NCBI GenBank assembly: GCA_013205245.1
Contig: JABMNH010000004.1
Coordinates: 1-35,075, forward strand
Source of the DNA: Flavobacteriales bacterium
GTDB taxonomy: Bacteria; Bacteroidota; Bacteroidia; Flavobacteriales; Flavobacteriaceae
DNA: 35,075 nucleotides
Direction of reading: 5' to 3'
Shown here: positions 8,611 through 18,350 of the stretch, in pieces
Position numbering within the stretch: position 1 is the first letter of the stretch
Layout: every line of letters begins with the position of its first letter
Notes under the pieces: generated by a model
Databases searched by the model: none
What the model saw: the letters and a program-made list of their open reading frames with translations, nothing else
What the model was told of the DNA's origin: nothing
Program-made: the position numbers and the translations under genes

Positions 8611-9972
8611 ATGGACACCACTTTAATCCAAAAATATAACATTCCTGGCCCTAGATATACCAGTTATCCTACCGTTCCGTTTTGGGATGAAGAAGGAATT
8701 GCATTAGAAGACTGGAAAAAAACAATTATAAAATCGTTTAATGAAAGCAATGATAGTGAAGGTATAAGTGTATATATTCATTTGCCTTTTTGTGAAAGTT
8801 TGTGCACATTTTGTGCCTGTCATAAAAAAATTACTAAGCGCCACGAAGTTGAGCAACCCTATTTGGATACCGTTTTAAAAGAATGGGATTTGTATTGCGA
8901 TTTGTTAGGCGAGCGTCCTAAAATTAGAGAAATTCATTTAGGTGGAGGTACACCAACATTTTTCTCGCCAGAAAATTTAAAAAAATTAATAAACGGTATT
9001 TTTAAAAGGGCAGATAAATTTGAGATTTTTGATTTTAGTTATGAAGGGCATCCAAATCATACATCCGAAGAACAATTACAAACTTTATACGATTTAGGTT
9101 CACGCCGTAATAGTTTTGGTATTCAGGATTATGATCCTAAAGTTCAAAAAGCAATTCATCGCGTTCAAAGTTTTGAACAAGTAAAAAAAGTTAATGATTT
9201 ATCCAGAAAAATAGGATACGAATCTATTAGCCACGATTTAATTTTCGGATTGCCTTTTCAAACAGAAGAAAGCATTCGCAATACCATAAAAAATACGATA
9301 GCCTTAAAACCAGATCGGATTGCGTATTACAGTTATGCACATGTGCCGTGGATAAAAGGCGTTGGTCAACGTGGTTTTGAAGATGGTGATTTACCTAAAG
9401 ATGATGAAAAAAGATATTTATACGAGTTAGGAAAACAATTGTTTTTTGATAATGGTTATGTAGAAGTTGGTATGGACCATTTTGCATTGCCAAGCGATTC
9501 ACTTCATAAAGCTATGAAATCTAAAAAATTACATCGTAATTTTATGGGTTATACGGCTGGTAAAACGGAACTAATGATTGGTTTAGGGATGTCTTCAATT
9601 AGCGATTCTTGGTATGCATTTGCGCAAAACGAAAAAACGATTGAAGATTATACTAAAAGAGTGAACCAAGGCGTTTTGCCAATTTTTAGAGGTCATTTAT
9701 TAACCGATACCGATTTAATCATCCGTAAACATATTTTAAACTTGATGTGTAATTTAGAAACCGAATGGAAAATAGGTTTAGATGCTCAAGTGAAGAATGA
9801 AATTGTTGCGCGTTTAAAAGCAATTATTGATGATGGTTTAATTGAAGTTTCTGAGAAGAAAATTGTCGTAAAAGAAGAAGGTCGGATGTTTGTACGTAAT
9901 ATTTGTATGGCTTTTGATTTGAGACTTATCGAAAATAAACCCGACACAAGATTGTTCTCAATGACAATTTAA
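8611..9972 (+). CDS. hemN: Oxygen-independent coproporphyrinogen III oxidase (radical SAM)
   Basis: Converts coproporphyrinogen III to protoporphyrinogen IX using radical SAM chemistry. The 453-residue protein starts with the HemN opening IPGPRYTSYPTVPFW, which separates true HemN from HemW-like proteins. The 4Fe-4S motif is CESLCTFCAC (about residues 68-77, CX3CX2CXC with the extra cysteine of HemN). SAM-binding GGGTPTF, EGHPNHTSEEQL and the C-terminal HemN domain (about 360-453, RGHLLTDTDLIIRKHI) follow. The segment SRRNSFGIQ is slightly unusual where most family members have a hydrophobic residue. It is the last gene of the hem operon. No aerobic HemF is seen here, although one could lie elsewhere in the genome. 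Confidence 0.96.
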   Translation: MDTTLIQKYNIPGPRYTSYPTVPFWDEEGIALEDWKKTIIKSFNESNDSEGISVYIHLPFCESLCTFCACHKKITKRHEVEQPYLDTVLKEWDLYCDLLGERPKIREIHLGGGTPTFFSPENLKKLINGIFKRADKFEIFDFSYEGHPNHTSEEQLQTLYDLGSRRNSFGIQDYDPKVQKAIHRVQSFEQVKKVNDLSRKIGYESISHDLIFGLPFQTEESIRNTIKNTIALKPDRIAYYSYAHVPWIKGVGQRGFEDGDLPKDDEKRYLYELGKQLFFDNGYVEVGMDHFALPSDSLHKAMKSKKLHRNFMGYTAGKTELMIGLGMSSISDSWYAFAQNEKTIEDYTKRVNQGVLPIFRGHLLTDTDLIIRKHILNLMCNLETEWKIGLDAQVKNEIVARLKAIIDDGLIEVSEKKIVVKEEGRMFVRNICMAFDLRLIENKPDTRLFSMTI

Positions 9973-10101
9973 TAGCATTTGTATTATAAAGTATTAAATA
10001 TATTTTAGATTCTTAAATAAACTAGAATTTAGATGTCAATATATCAAAAAAGTACTTTCAATAAATAAAAGTAAAATTTATTCCCATTTTACATTTTTTT
10101 G

Positions 10102-10109
10102 TAACTTCG
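10102..10109 (+). promoter_or_regulatory. Possible promoter of the E2 gene, -7 box
   Basis: TAACTTCG is a 7-of-8 match to TAnnTTTG, followed by GCA as in many Bacteroidota promoters. No convincing -33 TTG. The 162 bp before the E2 gene contain no hairpin terminator for the hem operon. Confidence 0.4.
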
Positions 10110-10134
10110 CATTCTATAAAAGCAAAGAAAAGGT

Positions 10135-11496
10135 ATGTCTAAATTTGAATTGAAATTGCCAAAAATGGGAGAAAGTGTTGCAGAAGCAACCATAACTTCT
10201 TGGTTAAAAGAAGTAGGCGATACTATTGAATTGGATGAAGCTATTGTAGAAATTGCTACAGATAAAGTCGATACCGAATTGCCCAGTGAAGTTAAAGGTG
10301 TTTTGATAGAAAAACTCTTTAATGTAGATGATGTGGCGCAAGTAGGCCAGACCATTGCTATTATTGAGACTGAATCTGATAATGACAACAAAGAAGTTAC
10401 TGATGAGGATGATGGCGTTATTCGCCCTTCTGATATTGTTAATTTTAGTGATGATAAAACACCAGACGAAATTACGACCATAGATAAATCGACTCAAATT
10501 ATTGAAGAAATGGTTGTTGAAATGGTTGACGATTCTCAAGAACAAACTTCAGATAAATTTTATTCTCCTTTGGTTAAGAATATAGCCAAGCAAGAAGGGG
10601 TTTCTTTGTCAGAATTAGAAACCATTTCTGGCACAGGAAAAGACAGCCGTGTTACAAAAAACGACATCCTTAATTATATTGAAGATAAGAAAAGTGCAAA
10701 AACTGTTCCAGATACTTCTAAATCAGCTACAGTAAATGCGCCTAAAACGACTTTAACAACCGCTGCCACACCTGTATCAGTCAACGGAAATGATGAAATT
10801 ATTGAGATGACACGTATGGGGAAACTCATCGCTAAACACATGGTAAATTCTACGCAAACATCGGCACATGTACAGTCGTTTATAGAAGTAGATGTTACCA
10901 ATATTGTGATGTGGCGCAATAAAATTAAAGATAAATTTTTAGCACGCGAAGGTGAGAAAATTACTTTTACACCAATATTTATGCAAGCCGTTGCAAAGAC
11001 CATAAAAGATTATCCGATGATTAATATTTCGGTGGATGGCGATACAGTTATCAAACATAAAAATATCAATTTAGGAATGGCTACAGCTTTGGCTGATGGC
11101 AATCTTATTGTACCTGTTATTAAAAATGCCGATCAGCTTAATTTGGTAGGTATGACTAAAGCCGTTAATAATTTAGCCGACAAAGCACGCACCAATAGTT
11201 TAAAACCAGATGATATTCAAGGCGGCACTTATACCGTTACCAATGTGGGTGGATTTGGCAGTGTTTTTGGCACACCCATTATCAACCAACCTCAAGTGGC
11301 TATTTTGGCTTTGGGCTCCATTCGTAAAGTTCCTGCTGTTATAGAAACACCCGAAGGCGATTTTATAGGTATCCGTCATAAAATGTTCTTATCGCACTCG
11401 TATGACCACCGTGTGGTAAATGGTGCCCTTGGCGGGATGTTTATAAAACGTGTTGCTGAGTATTTAGAAGCTTTTGATGTAAATAAACAATTCTAA
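10135..11496 (+). CDS. Lipoylated 2-oxoacid dehydrogenase complex E2 acyltransferase
   Basis: Acyltransferase core of a pyruvate-, branched-chain- or 2-oxoglutarate-type dehydrogenase complex. Domains in order: lipoyl domain 1-80 with lipoyl lysine Lys44 in ATDKVDTE; acidic linker about 85-135; E1/E3-binding domain about 140-180 (FYSPLVKNIAKQEG...GKDSRVTKNDI); Ala/Pro/Thr linker; catalytic domain about 220-453. The active-site segment is SYDHRVVNGALGG with His425, where the usual Asp of HxxxDG is Asn429. The single lipoyl domain and TPIFMQAV/GTYTVTNVGGFGS style suggest a branched-chain-type E2, but substrate cannot be assigned. There is no E1 or E3 gene nearby. A good AAAGAAAAGG purine stretch precedes the ATG. 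Confidence 0.92.
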   Translation: MSKFELKLPKMGESVAEATITSWLKEVGDTIELDEAIVEIATDKVDTELPSEVKGVLIEKLFNVDDVAQVGQTIAIIETESDNDNKEVTDEDDGVIRPSDIVNFSDDKTPDEITTIDKSTQIIEEMVVEMVDDSQEQTSDKFYSPLVKNIAKQEGVSLSELETISGTGKDSRVTKNDILNYIEDKKSAKTVPDTSKSATVNAPKTTLTTAATPVSVNGNDEIIEMTRMGKLIAKHMVNSTQTSAHVQSFIEVDVTNIVMWRNKIKDKFLAREGEKITFTPIFMQAVAKTIKDYPMINISVDGDTVIKHKNINLGMATALADGNLIVPVIKNADQLNLVGMTKAVNNLADKARTNSLKPDDIQGGTYTVTNVGGFGSVFGTPIINQPQVAILALGSIRKVPAVIETPEGDFIGIRHKMFLSHSYDHRVVNGALGGMFIKRVAEYLEAFDVNKQF

Positions 11497-11529
11497 AAAG
11501 ATATATATTTCTTTCGGAATTATAAATAA

Positions 11530-11556
11530 AAAACCTGCTTAAAGCAGGTTTTTTAT
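11530..11556. terminator. Bidirectional terminator between E2 and pepD
   Basis: AACCTGCTT pairs with AAGCAGGTT across a 2-nt loop, with A-runs before and T-runs after, so it works for both convergent genes. Confidence 0.85.
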
Positions 11557-11577
11557 TTATATAATAAGATTGATTTT

Positions 11578-13041
11578 TTAAGATTCTCTTACAGGAATTT
11601 CCTTCAAAACCTCTTGTAAGAAAAGCCAAAATTTATGAGTAGAACTAATACTAGCACGTTCGTCTGGCGAATGTGCCCCTTGAATGGTAGGCCCAAAAGA
11701 AATCATATCCATATCTGGATAATTAGTGCCTAAAATACCACATTCTAATCCGGCATGGCAAGCTTCGATGCCAGGTTTTTTGCCAAATGTCTTTTCATAC
11801 AGTGCAGAAAGGACATGTAAAATTGGTGAATCTGGATTTGGTTTCCAACCTGGATACGCCCCAGAGAACTCTACATTAAAATCACCTAATTCAAAAGCGG
11901 CTTTAAGTTTATGAGCCAAATCGTATTTGGTAGATTCAACTGATGAACGGGTCAAACAATTTATTTTAATTTGGCCGTCTTTCACAACAACTTTCGCAAG
12001 ATTATTAGACGTTTCAACCAAATCATCAAAATCTAAACTCAATTTATAAACACCATTATGGGCAGCGTATATACTTTGTAATAAAGATTTTTGAATCGCT
12101 GAATCCATCATAAAATCGGGCAAAGAAATAAGCTCAGTTTTTAAAGTTAAATTAGGGTCAACCTTATGAAACTCTTCGTTAAAAACAGTATTTTGTTTGG
12201 CGATTTCTTTTGTAAATTCATTCAGTTTTGTAGTTGGTAAAACAACAATGGCTGTTCCTTCTCTTGGAATGGCATTTCTTAGGCTTCCGCCATTAATTTC
12301 TGAAATATTAAAATCGAAAGCCTGTAAATTATACAGCAAACGGTTCATTAATTTATTGGCATTACCTAATCCTTTATGGATATCCATACCAGAATGGCCA
12401 CCATTTAGACCTGTTAGTGTTATTTTTAATGCAGATGAATTAGTGGCTGGTTTAACTTGCGTATATGTTTTGGTAGCCGTAATATCTATACCTCCGGCAC
12501 AGCCAATATCTATCTCGTCATCATCTTCTGTGTCAAGATTTAACAATATTTCACCGTCAAGATAACCTGCTTGCAAATTTTTTGCACCCGTCATACCGGT
12601 TTCTTCATCAATGGTAAATAGGGCTTCTATATTTGGATGAACAATTGTGTCCGATTCTAAAACACTCATTATAGCAGCAACACCTAAACCGTTATCAGCG
12701 CCAAGCGTAGTACCTTTTGCTCTAACCCAATCGCCATCAATATACATTTTTATACCTTGGGTGTCAAAATCGAAAACGGTGTCATTATTTTTTTGATGCA
12801 CCATATCTAGATGCGATTGTAAAACCACTGTTTTACGATTTTCCATGCCTTTTGTGGCCCGTTTTTTTATGATGACATTGCCAATTTTGTCAACTTGTGT
12901 ATCTAAACCTAATTTATTTCCGAAAGCAACCATAAAGGCAATGACGCGTTCTTCTTTTTTTGAGGGTCTCGGGACAGCATTAAGTGCTGTAAAATTTTTC
13001 CAAATTGCTTTGGGTTCTATGTCTAGTATGTTGGTATTCAT
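11578..13041 (-). CDS. pepD: Aminoacyl-histidine dipeptidase (M20 family)
   Basis: Cytosolic metallo-dipeptidase of the PepD/carnosinase-like type. The 487-residue protein has the two-metal site of family M20: HLDMVHQK (about 80-87), the bridging aspartate in GTTLGADNGLGVAA (about 118), the catalytic glutamate pair in TIDEETGMTGA (about 148), the aspartate in NLDTEDDDEI (about 170), and a C-terminal histidine near HSPDERASI. The lid/dimerisation domain (about 200-390) is present with GGHSGMDIHKG. It starts with ATG at 13041 and stands alone between a bidirectional terminator and the MsbA-type gene upstream. Full length and intact. Confidence 0.94.
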   Translation of the reverse strand: MNTNILDIEPKAIWKNFTALNAVPRPSKKEERVIAFMVAFGNKLGLDTQVDKIGNVIIKKRATKGMENRKTVVLQSHLDMVHQKNNDTVFDFDTQGIKMYIDGDWVRAKGTTLGADNGLGVAAIMSVLESDTIVHPNIEALFTIDEETGMTGAKNLQAGYLDGEILLNLDTEDDDEIDIGCAGGIDITATKTYTQVKPATNSSALKITLTGLNGGHSGMDIHKGLGNANKLMNRLLYNLQAFDFNISEINGGSLRNAIPREGTAIVVLPTTKLNEFTKEIAKQNTVFNEEFHKVDPNLTLKTELISLPDFMMDSAIQKSLLQSIYAAHNGVYKLSLDFDDLVETSNNLAKVVVKDGQIKINCLTRSSVESTKYDLAHKLKAAFELGDFNVEFSGAYPGWKPNPDSPILHVLSALYEKTFGKKPGIEACHAGLECGILGTNYPDMDMISFGPTIQGAHSPDERASISSTHKFWLFLQEVLKEIPVRES

Positions 13042-13068
13042 TTAGGGGGTAGTTTTTTTTAACAAAGC

Positions 13069-13076
13069 CAAATATA
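13069..13076 (-). promoter_or_regulatory. Possible pepD promoter, -7 box
   Basis: Reads TATATTTG on the minus strand, an exact TAnnTTTG match 27 bp before the pepD ATG. No TTG at the expected -33 distance. Confidence 0.45.
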
Positions 13077-13181
13077 CTACTTTTTGTAAAAAAAATGTTA
13101 ATTATATTTAGGGATATCTACCACAAAAACAATAGATTAAATAAATAGAGAAGTGATTTAAAAATACAAACATTTAAATAT

Positions 13182-15014
13182 TTAAGCATCAAAAGATTGC
13201 ATGCTTACCAATTTAAAATACTCACCTTTTTGGGCAAGTAAATCGTCGTGTTTGCCTTGTTCTACTATTTCGCCTTTGCGCATAACCACAATTAAATCTG
13301 CTTTTTGAATGGTGGATAAGCGATGCGCAATAACAATAGAAGTGCGATTTTCCATCATTTTCTCTAAGGCTTTTTGCACCAATTGTTCAGATTCTGTATC
13401 TAGTGCCGACGTGGCTTCGTCTAAAATCATAATAGGCGGATTTTTAAGCACAGCTCTGGCAATAGATAAACGCTGTTTTTGTCCGCCAGATAAAGTATTG
13501 CCACCATCGCCAATGTTGGTTTCGTATTGTTTTGGTAAATCTTTTATAAATTCGTGTGCGTTGGCAATTTTGGCTGCGTTTTCTATGGCCGAGTCTTCGG
13601 CACTTTCAACACCCAAAGCAATGTTGTTTTTAACAGTATCGTTAAATAAGATGGAGTCTTGTGAAACGATTCCCATCAAACCACGCAGCGATTTTATTTT
13701 AATTTCTTTGATGTCAATACCATCAATAAAAATAGCGCCTTTATTTACGTCGTAAAAACGTGTGATTAAATTGGCAATGGTAGATTTTCCACTGCCCGAT
13801 TGCCCTACTAATGCTATGGTTTGTCCTTTAGGAATTCGCAATGAAAAATCTTTTAAAACATAGTCATCTTTATATTTAAACGACACATTTTTTAATTCAA
13901 CGACGTCATTAAAATCGGTTTTATTTTGAGCATTTGGTTGGTCTTTAATACTGATATCCATATCTAGAATTTCAATAATTCTATCGGCCGAAGCCATGCC
14001 TTTACGGATGCTATAAAAAGCAGCTGTAATTACTTTTACAGGGCCTAACACCAAATAAAACAACATGATAAAAGTTAAAAATTCTTCAGGTTTTAATTCG
14101 CTTTGATTGCTCAAAACCATACGGCCGCCAAACCACAAAATACTAATAATGGTAGTGGCGCCTAGAAATTCACTCATAGGAGAACCCAATGTTTGTCTAT
14201 GTAGTACGTGGTTCATCAGTCTATAGAATTTATAGGTTGAATCTTTGAATTTTTTACTGATGCGGCCTTCTGCATTAAATGCTTTTATGACGCGTAATCC
14301 AGTTAAAGTTTCTTCTATAAAAGACAGGAAAATACCCGTTTCTTGTTGGGCTTTTAAAGAAGTAGACTTTAGTCGCTTGCTCAAACTAGAAATTATAAAT
14401 CCAGAAATAGGCAATAGTAGAAGGACAAATAATGTAAGTTTGAAACTTATAGTTAGCATGGCTCCTAACGCAATAACGATGGTTAAAGGGTCTCTAATAA
14501 TAGATTCAAGCGATGTTAAAAACGACATTTCTACTTCTTTAACGTCATTAGACATTCTTGAGATAATGTCGCCTTTGCGCTTTTCAGAAAAGTAAGCTAA
14601 AGGTAAAGTAACAATTTTGTCATACAAATCATTTCTAATGTCTTTAATCACACCATTACGTAAAAAAGCCAAGGCAAAAGACGCTAAATATTTAAATAAA
14701 TCTTTCAGAAAAAAGAGACAGATAGAAATCATACAAACAATAAAAAGAGCCTCAATAACCCCATCTTGGATGATGGTTTGCGATATAAAATAATAAAATT
14801 TATCTTTTAAAAAATCACCTAAAGTACTGATGCCTCCATAAACGGGTACTTTTGAAACCACATTTTCTTGTTTAAACAGAATGTTTAAAACAGGAATAAA
14901 AGCAATAATTGTTAGTACATTAAAAATGGCATACATCACGTTAAATAGAATGTTTAACCATGCATAATTGTAATAAGGTTTGGTGTATGATAATATTTTT
15001 TTAAAAGGACTCAT
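13182..15014 (-). CDS. MsbA-like ABC exporter, fused membrane and ATPase domains
   Basis: A 610-residue ABC half-transporter working as a homodimer in the inner membrane. Residues 1 to about 315 form the six-helix type-1 exporter domain, preceded by the amphipathic start MSPFKKILSYTKPYY. The nucleotide-binding domain (about 345-605) has Walker A GQSGSGKST near 400, signature LSGGQKQR near 507, Walker B IMILDEATSALD near 528 and switch histidine in VIAHRLSTI. MsbA-like lipid A or other lipid export is plausible from the architecture, but substrate is not proven. It starts 7 bp after the phosphohexomutase gene, so it is probably the last gene of a four-gene leftward transcription unit. Confidence 0.88.
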   Translation of the reverse strand: MSPFKKILSYTKPYYNYAWLNILFNVMYAIFNVLTIIAFIPVLNILFKQENVVSKVPVYGGISTLGDFLKDKFYYFISQTIIQDGVIEALFIVCMISICLFFLKDLFKYLASFALAFLRNGVIKDIRNDLYDKIVTLPLAYFSEKRKGDIISRMSNDVKEVEMSFLTSLESIIRDPLTIVIALGAMLTISFKLTLFVLLLLPISGFIISSLSKRLKSTSLKAQQETGIFLSFIEETLTGLRVIKAFNAEGRISKKFKDSTYKFYRLMNHVLHRQTLGSPMSEFLGATTIISILWFGGRMVLSNQSELKPEEFLTFIMLFYLVLGPVKVITAAFYSIRKGMASADRIIEILDMDISIKDQPNAQNKTDFNDVVELKNVSFKYKDDYVLKDFSLRIPKGQTIALVGQSGSGKSTIANLITRFYDVNKGAIFIDGIDIKEIKIKSLRGLMGIVSQDSILFNDTVKNNIALGVESAEDSAIENAAKIANAHEFIKDLPKQYETNIGDGGNTLSGGQKQRLSIARAVLKNPPIMILDEATSALDTESEQLVQKALEKMMENRTSIVIAHRLSTIQKADLIVVMRKGEIVEQGKHDDLLAQKGEYFKLVSMQSFDA

Positions 15015-15021
15015 TCAGTTT

Positions 15022-16734
15022 TTATAAATTCATTTCTTTTATAATACGTTGTATTTTGGCATCGAGTTCTGATTCTACTTTCACAGCATTTTCAATCGTA
15101 TCAAGCGCTTTATTAACGCTAAAATAGAATTTTATTTTGGGTTCTGTGCCACTTGGTCTGGCTGCAATGGTGCTGCCATCTTCGGTGTGATAAATCAAGA
15201 CGTTAGATTTAGGAATCTCAATAGCTGTTTTTTCTCCAGATAACTGATTGGTACAAATGCCCGCATCGTAATCATAAATTTTTGAAACGCGTGAACCATC
15301 AACAGTTTTTAGCGGATTGTCTCTCAAGTCTTTCATCATTTTACCGATGACTTCTGAACCGTCAATACCTTTCTTAACAATGGCAATTAAATGCTCTTTG
15401 TAAAAGCCGTATTTTGTGTAAATGTTTAGCAATTCTTTATAAAGCGACGATCCTTTTTCTTTGGCCTCGGCAGCTATTTGACAAGCTAAAAGTGCGGCAG
15501 AAACAGCATCTTTATCGCGAACAAAATCGCCCACCATAAATCCAAAACTTTCTTCGCCACCACCAATAAAATCCATGTGTTCGAAATCGCGAATCATTTT
15601 GGCAATCCATTTAAATCCGGTCAAGCCGATTTTGGTTTCAACGCCAAAACCATCGCCAATTTTATCAACCAAAGCTGTAGAAACAATTGTAGATCCCACA
15701 AACTGATTCCCGTTTAACAGGCCTTGTTTTTGCCATTGTTTTAATAAGTAATGCACCATTAAAACCATCATTTGATTGCCGTTTAGCAATTTGATATTAC
15801 CCTCTAAATCTGGTGTGGCAATACCTAATCTGTCTGAATCTGGGTCTGTTCCAAAAACGATATCGGCACCTACTTTTTTACCTAAATCAATGGCCATTTT
15901 TAAGGCGGCAGGTTCTTCTGGATTTGGCGAAACTACCGTAGGAAAATCGCCATCAGGCTCGGCTTGTTCTGGTACAATATGCACATCGGTAAAACCAGCT
16001 CTTTCAAGAGCACTTGGAATTAATTTTATAGAAGTGCCATGTAATGATGTGTAAACAATAGATAAATTTTCTAATCCAATTGTGTTAAAAATACTGTTGG
16101 CAACACTTTCTTTTAAGAATACGTCATCTAAATCTTTGCCAACGCGCTGAATTAATGCGGCTTTAGCGTTAAATTTAATATCTTCAAAATTAAGAGCATT
16201 TACTTCGTCAATAATAGCGCCATCTTCTGGAGGTACAATTTGACCACCATCATTAAAATAAACCTTATAACCATTGTATTCTGGCGGATTGTGACTGGCC
16301 GTTAAAACAATACCTGCGTCGCAACCTAAATGGCGCACAGCAAAAGATAATTCGGGTGTGGGCCGCATGTCTTCAAAAAGATAAACACTAATGTTATTAG
16401 CCGAAAAAACATCGGCGACAAGCTGTGAAAATAATGTTGAATTATGCCTACAATCGTAAGCAATGGCTACTTTTAAGGGTTTGTTTGGGAATGTTTTTAT
16501 AAGATAATTAGCCAAACCTTGGGTAGCTCTGCCCAACGTATATTTGTTAATGCGGTTGGTGCCAGCACCCATAACGCCACGCATACCGCCGGTACCAAAT
16601 TCCATATTTTTATAAAAACTCTCAATCAGATTGGCATCGTCTGATGCGATAAGTTGTTCTACTTGCGTTTGTGTTTCTTTGTCAAATGGTGCAGTTAACC
16701 AAGACTTAGCTGCTTTTAAAGCACGTTCTTTCAT
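15022..16734 (-). CDS. Phosphoglucomutase / phosphomannomutase
   Basis: Alpha-D-phosphohexomutase that interconverts hexose 1- and 6-phosphates through a phosphoserine. The phosphoserine loop is TASHNPPEYNGYK (about 145), the metal loop is GTDPDSDRLGIA (about 293), the sugar-specificity loop GGEESFGFM is near 395, and the phosphate-binding loop is RPSGTEPKIK near 520. With about 570 residues it belongs to the longer PGM2-like group. I start at ATG 16734; a TTG one codon earlier would add one residue. It lies 43 bp after the glycosyltransferase gene and 7 bp before the ABC exporter gene, consistent with sugar-phosphate supply for envelope polymers (inference). Confidence 0.93.
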   Translation of the reverse strand: MKERALKAAKSWLTAPFDKETQTQVEQLIASDDANLIESFYKNMEFGTGGMRGVMGAGTNRINKYTLGRATQGLANYLIKTFPNKPLKVAIAYDCRHNSTLFSQLVADVFSANNISVYLFEDMRPTPELSFAVRHLGCDAGIVLTASHNPPEYNGYKVYFNDGGQIVPPEDGAIIDEVNALNFEDIKFNAKAALIQRVGKDLDDVFLKESVANSIFNTIGLENLSIVYTSLHGTSIKLIPSALERAGFTDVHIVPEQAEPDGDFPTVVSPNPEEPAALKMAIDLGKKVGADIVFGTDPDSDRLGIATPDLEGNIKLLNGNQMMVLMVHYLLKQWQKQGLLNGNQFVGSTIVSTALVDKIGDGFGVETKIGLTGFKWIAKMIRDFEHMDFIGGGEESFGFMVGDFVRDKDAVSAALLACQIAAEAKEKGSSLYKELLNIYTKYGFYKEHLIAIVKKGIDGSEVIGKMMKDLRDNPLKTVDGSRVSKIYDYDAGICTNQLSGEKTAIEIPKSNVLIYHTEDGSTIAARPSGTEPKIKFYFSVNKALDTIENAVKVESELDAKIQRIIKEMNL

Positions 16735-16777
16735 CAATAATTATATTTATATATGGGTGCAAAATTAAGTATAATAC

Positions 16778-17728
16778 TTAAATCACATCTTTAATTTGAT
16801 ATCTATTTTCTGATACTTTGCCACGTAAAATAAGCTCACCAATAAATCCGGCAAGGAACAATTGTGTGCCAATTATCATGGTGGCTAAAGCGATATAATA
16901 CATAGGGTCATTGGTAACCAAAATTGTTTTGACGCCGTGATATAATTTGTACAATTTTAAAGCACCGATATAACCCGAAGCTAAAAATCCGATGATAAAC
17001 ATAAAACTGCCCATCAAACCAAATAGGTGCATGGGGCGCTTGCCAAATTTGGTTAAAAACCAAATGGTGAGTAAGTCTAAAAATCCGTTTGTAAATCTGC
17101 TCATGCCAAATTTTGTTTCGCCGTATTTACGGGCTTGATGTTGTACTTCTTTTTCGCCAATACGCGCATAACCTTTATGCTTTGCTAAAACTGGAATATA
17201 GCGGTGCATTTCGCCATAAACATCAATGTTTTTAACCACTTCTAGTTTATAAGATTTAAGTCCACAATTAAAATCGTGTAGGCTTAAACCCGATGTTTTT
17301 CTCGCTGCCCAATTAAATAATTTTGAGGGTATGTTTTTTCTGATTTTAGAATCGTAGCGTTTCTTTTTCCACCCCGAAACCAAATCGTAATTTTTGTCGA
17401 TAATTAAATTATAAAGCCCGGGTATTTCATCTGGACTGTCTTGTAAATCGGCATCCATAGTGATAACCACATTGCCTTCTGCTTTAAGAAAACCGGCATG
17501 TAGGGCTTGCGATTTTCCAAAATTTTGTTGAAACTGAATGCCCTTTACATTTGAGTTTTGTTTAGAGAGTTGGGTAATAACTTTCCAAGAGGCATCTGTA
17601 CTGCCGTCGTCTATAAACAGTATTTCATAAGAAAAACGATTGGATTGCATTATTTGTGCAATCCAATCGTGTAATTCTTTTAAAGAGTCTTCTTCGTTAA
17701 GTAGTGGAATGACTACCGATATATCCAT
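16778..17728 (-). CDS. Family 2 glycosyltransferase, dolichol-phosphate-mannose-synthase type, membrane anchored
   Basis: A 316-residue inner-membrane glycosyltransferase. The GT-A domain (1-225) opens with DISVVIPLLNEEDSL, has FIDDGSTD, and the nucleotide-sugar DXD-type motif MDADLQDSPDE at about 88-98. QARKYGETKFGM near 205 is typical of the DPMS/GtrB group, which moves a sugar onto a polyprenyl phosphate. Two C-terminal transmembrane helices (about 232-262 and 275-303) anchor it. It starts 12 bp after the DUF4199 gene and precedes the phosphohexomutase gene. The acceptor and sugar cannot be read from sequence. Confidence 0.9.
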   Translation of the reverse strand: MDISVVIPLLNEEDSLKELHDWIAQIMQSNRFSYEILFIDDGSTDASWKVITQLSKQNSNVKGIQFQQNFGKSQALHAGFLKAEGNVVITMDADLQDSPDEIPGLYNLIIDKNYDLVSGWKKKRYDSKIRKNIPSKLFNWAARKTSGLSLHDFNCGLKSYKLEVVKNIDVYGEMHRYIPVLAKHKGYARIGEKEVQHQARKYGETKFGMSRFTNGFLDLLTIWFLTKFGKRPMHLFGLMGSFMFIIGFLASGYIGALKLYKLYHGVKTILVTNDPMYYIALATMIIGTQLFLAGFIGELILRGKVSENRYQIKDVI

Positions 17729-17740
17729 TAAGTTTATTTT

Positions 17741-18271
17741 TTAATAATCTTGTTCTGGCGCTTTTTTCATTATTAATCCCGCGATAAGCGAAATTACAAA
17801 GCCAATAAAAAGACTCCAAACTAATCCCACAGCCATTATTATCATTGGAGAAGAGAATTTCTTAGTAATCGTTTCCATAGCTTCTAATTGCTCATCTGTT
17901 AAATTAGGATTGGCTTCAAGTGCTTTTTGTTGTTGCAGCTCCATCACTTGACTCATAAAATTGGGCTCTATATAAGTCATAAAAACATAAGTGTAAAGTA
18001 AGCTAATAATTGTGCCAATTAAAACAATTGCAAGACCTGTTTTTAAAGCTTCACTCAAACTTAAAAAACCGCCATTGCCAATTTTAAATGTTCTTAGACC
18101 AAAGACAATAATACCTATAGTTATCACTAGGCTGCCAATGGTATTAAGTGATCCGCCATCTAAATGTTTGCCCATAGCATATAATACTACTGCGAAGGCA
18201 ATTGATACAAAGCCTAAAATTAGGCCATAAGTTAAAGCAATTTGTTTTGTTGAAGTTGTTTGGTTTTCCAT
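17741..18271 (-). CDS. DUF4199 membrane protein
   Basis: A 176-residue protein of a family largely restricted to Bacteroidota and of unknown function. It has four predicted transmembrane segments: about 12-30, 42-60, 80-100 and 143-167. Between the third and fourth is a Glu/Gln-rich soluble loop (ELQQQKALEANPNLTDEQLEAMETI). Its start diverges from the SRP RNA gene. It sits 12 bp before the membrane glycosyltransferase gene, a pairing that suggests an accessory role in the same envelope process, but that is only context. Confidence 0.82.
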   Translation of the reverse strand: MENQTTSTKQIALTYGLILGFVSIAFAVVLYAMGKHLDGGSLNTIGSLVITIGIIVFGLRTFKIGNGGFLSLSEALKTGLAIVLIGTIISLLYTYVFMTYIEPNFMSQVMELQQQKALEANPNLTDEQLEAMETITKKFSSPMIIMAVGLVWSLFIGFVISLIAGLIMKKAPEQDY

Positions 18272-18330
18272 AAGGTTGGTTGTTAAAGTTTATATATAGT
18301 ATTAGTGTGTTTTAATAAGGATTTATTACA

Positions 18331-18338
18331 CAAAAATA
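18331..18338 (-). promoter_or_regulatory. Possible promoter of the DUF4199-GT2-mutase-ABC unit, -7 box
   Basis: Reads TATTTTTG on the minus strand, exact TAnnTTTG, about 60 bp before the DUF4199 ATG. No TTG at -33. It is back to back with the SRP RNA promoter. Confidence 0.45.
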
Positions 18339-18350
18339 AGTAAAAAAGAC

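Noticed and set aside
10204-10545. Overlapping minus-strand frames within the E2 gene
   Set aside because: The plus-strand frame has complete lipoyl, binding and catalytic domains; the opposite frames resemble no protein.
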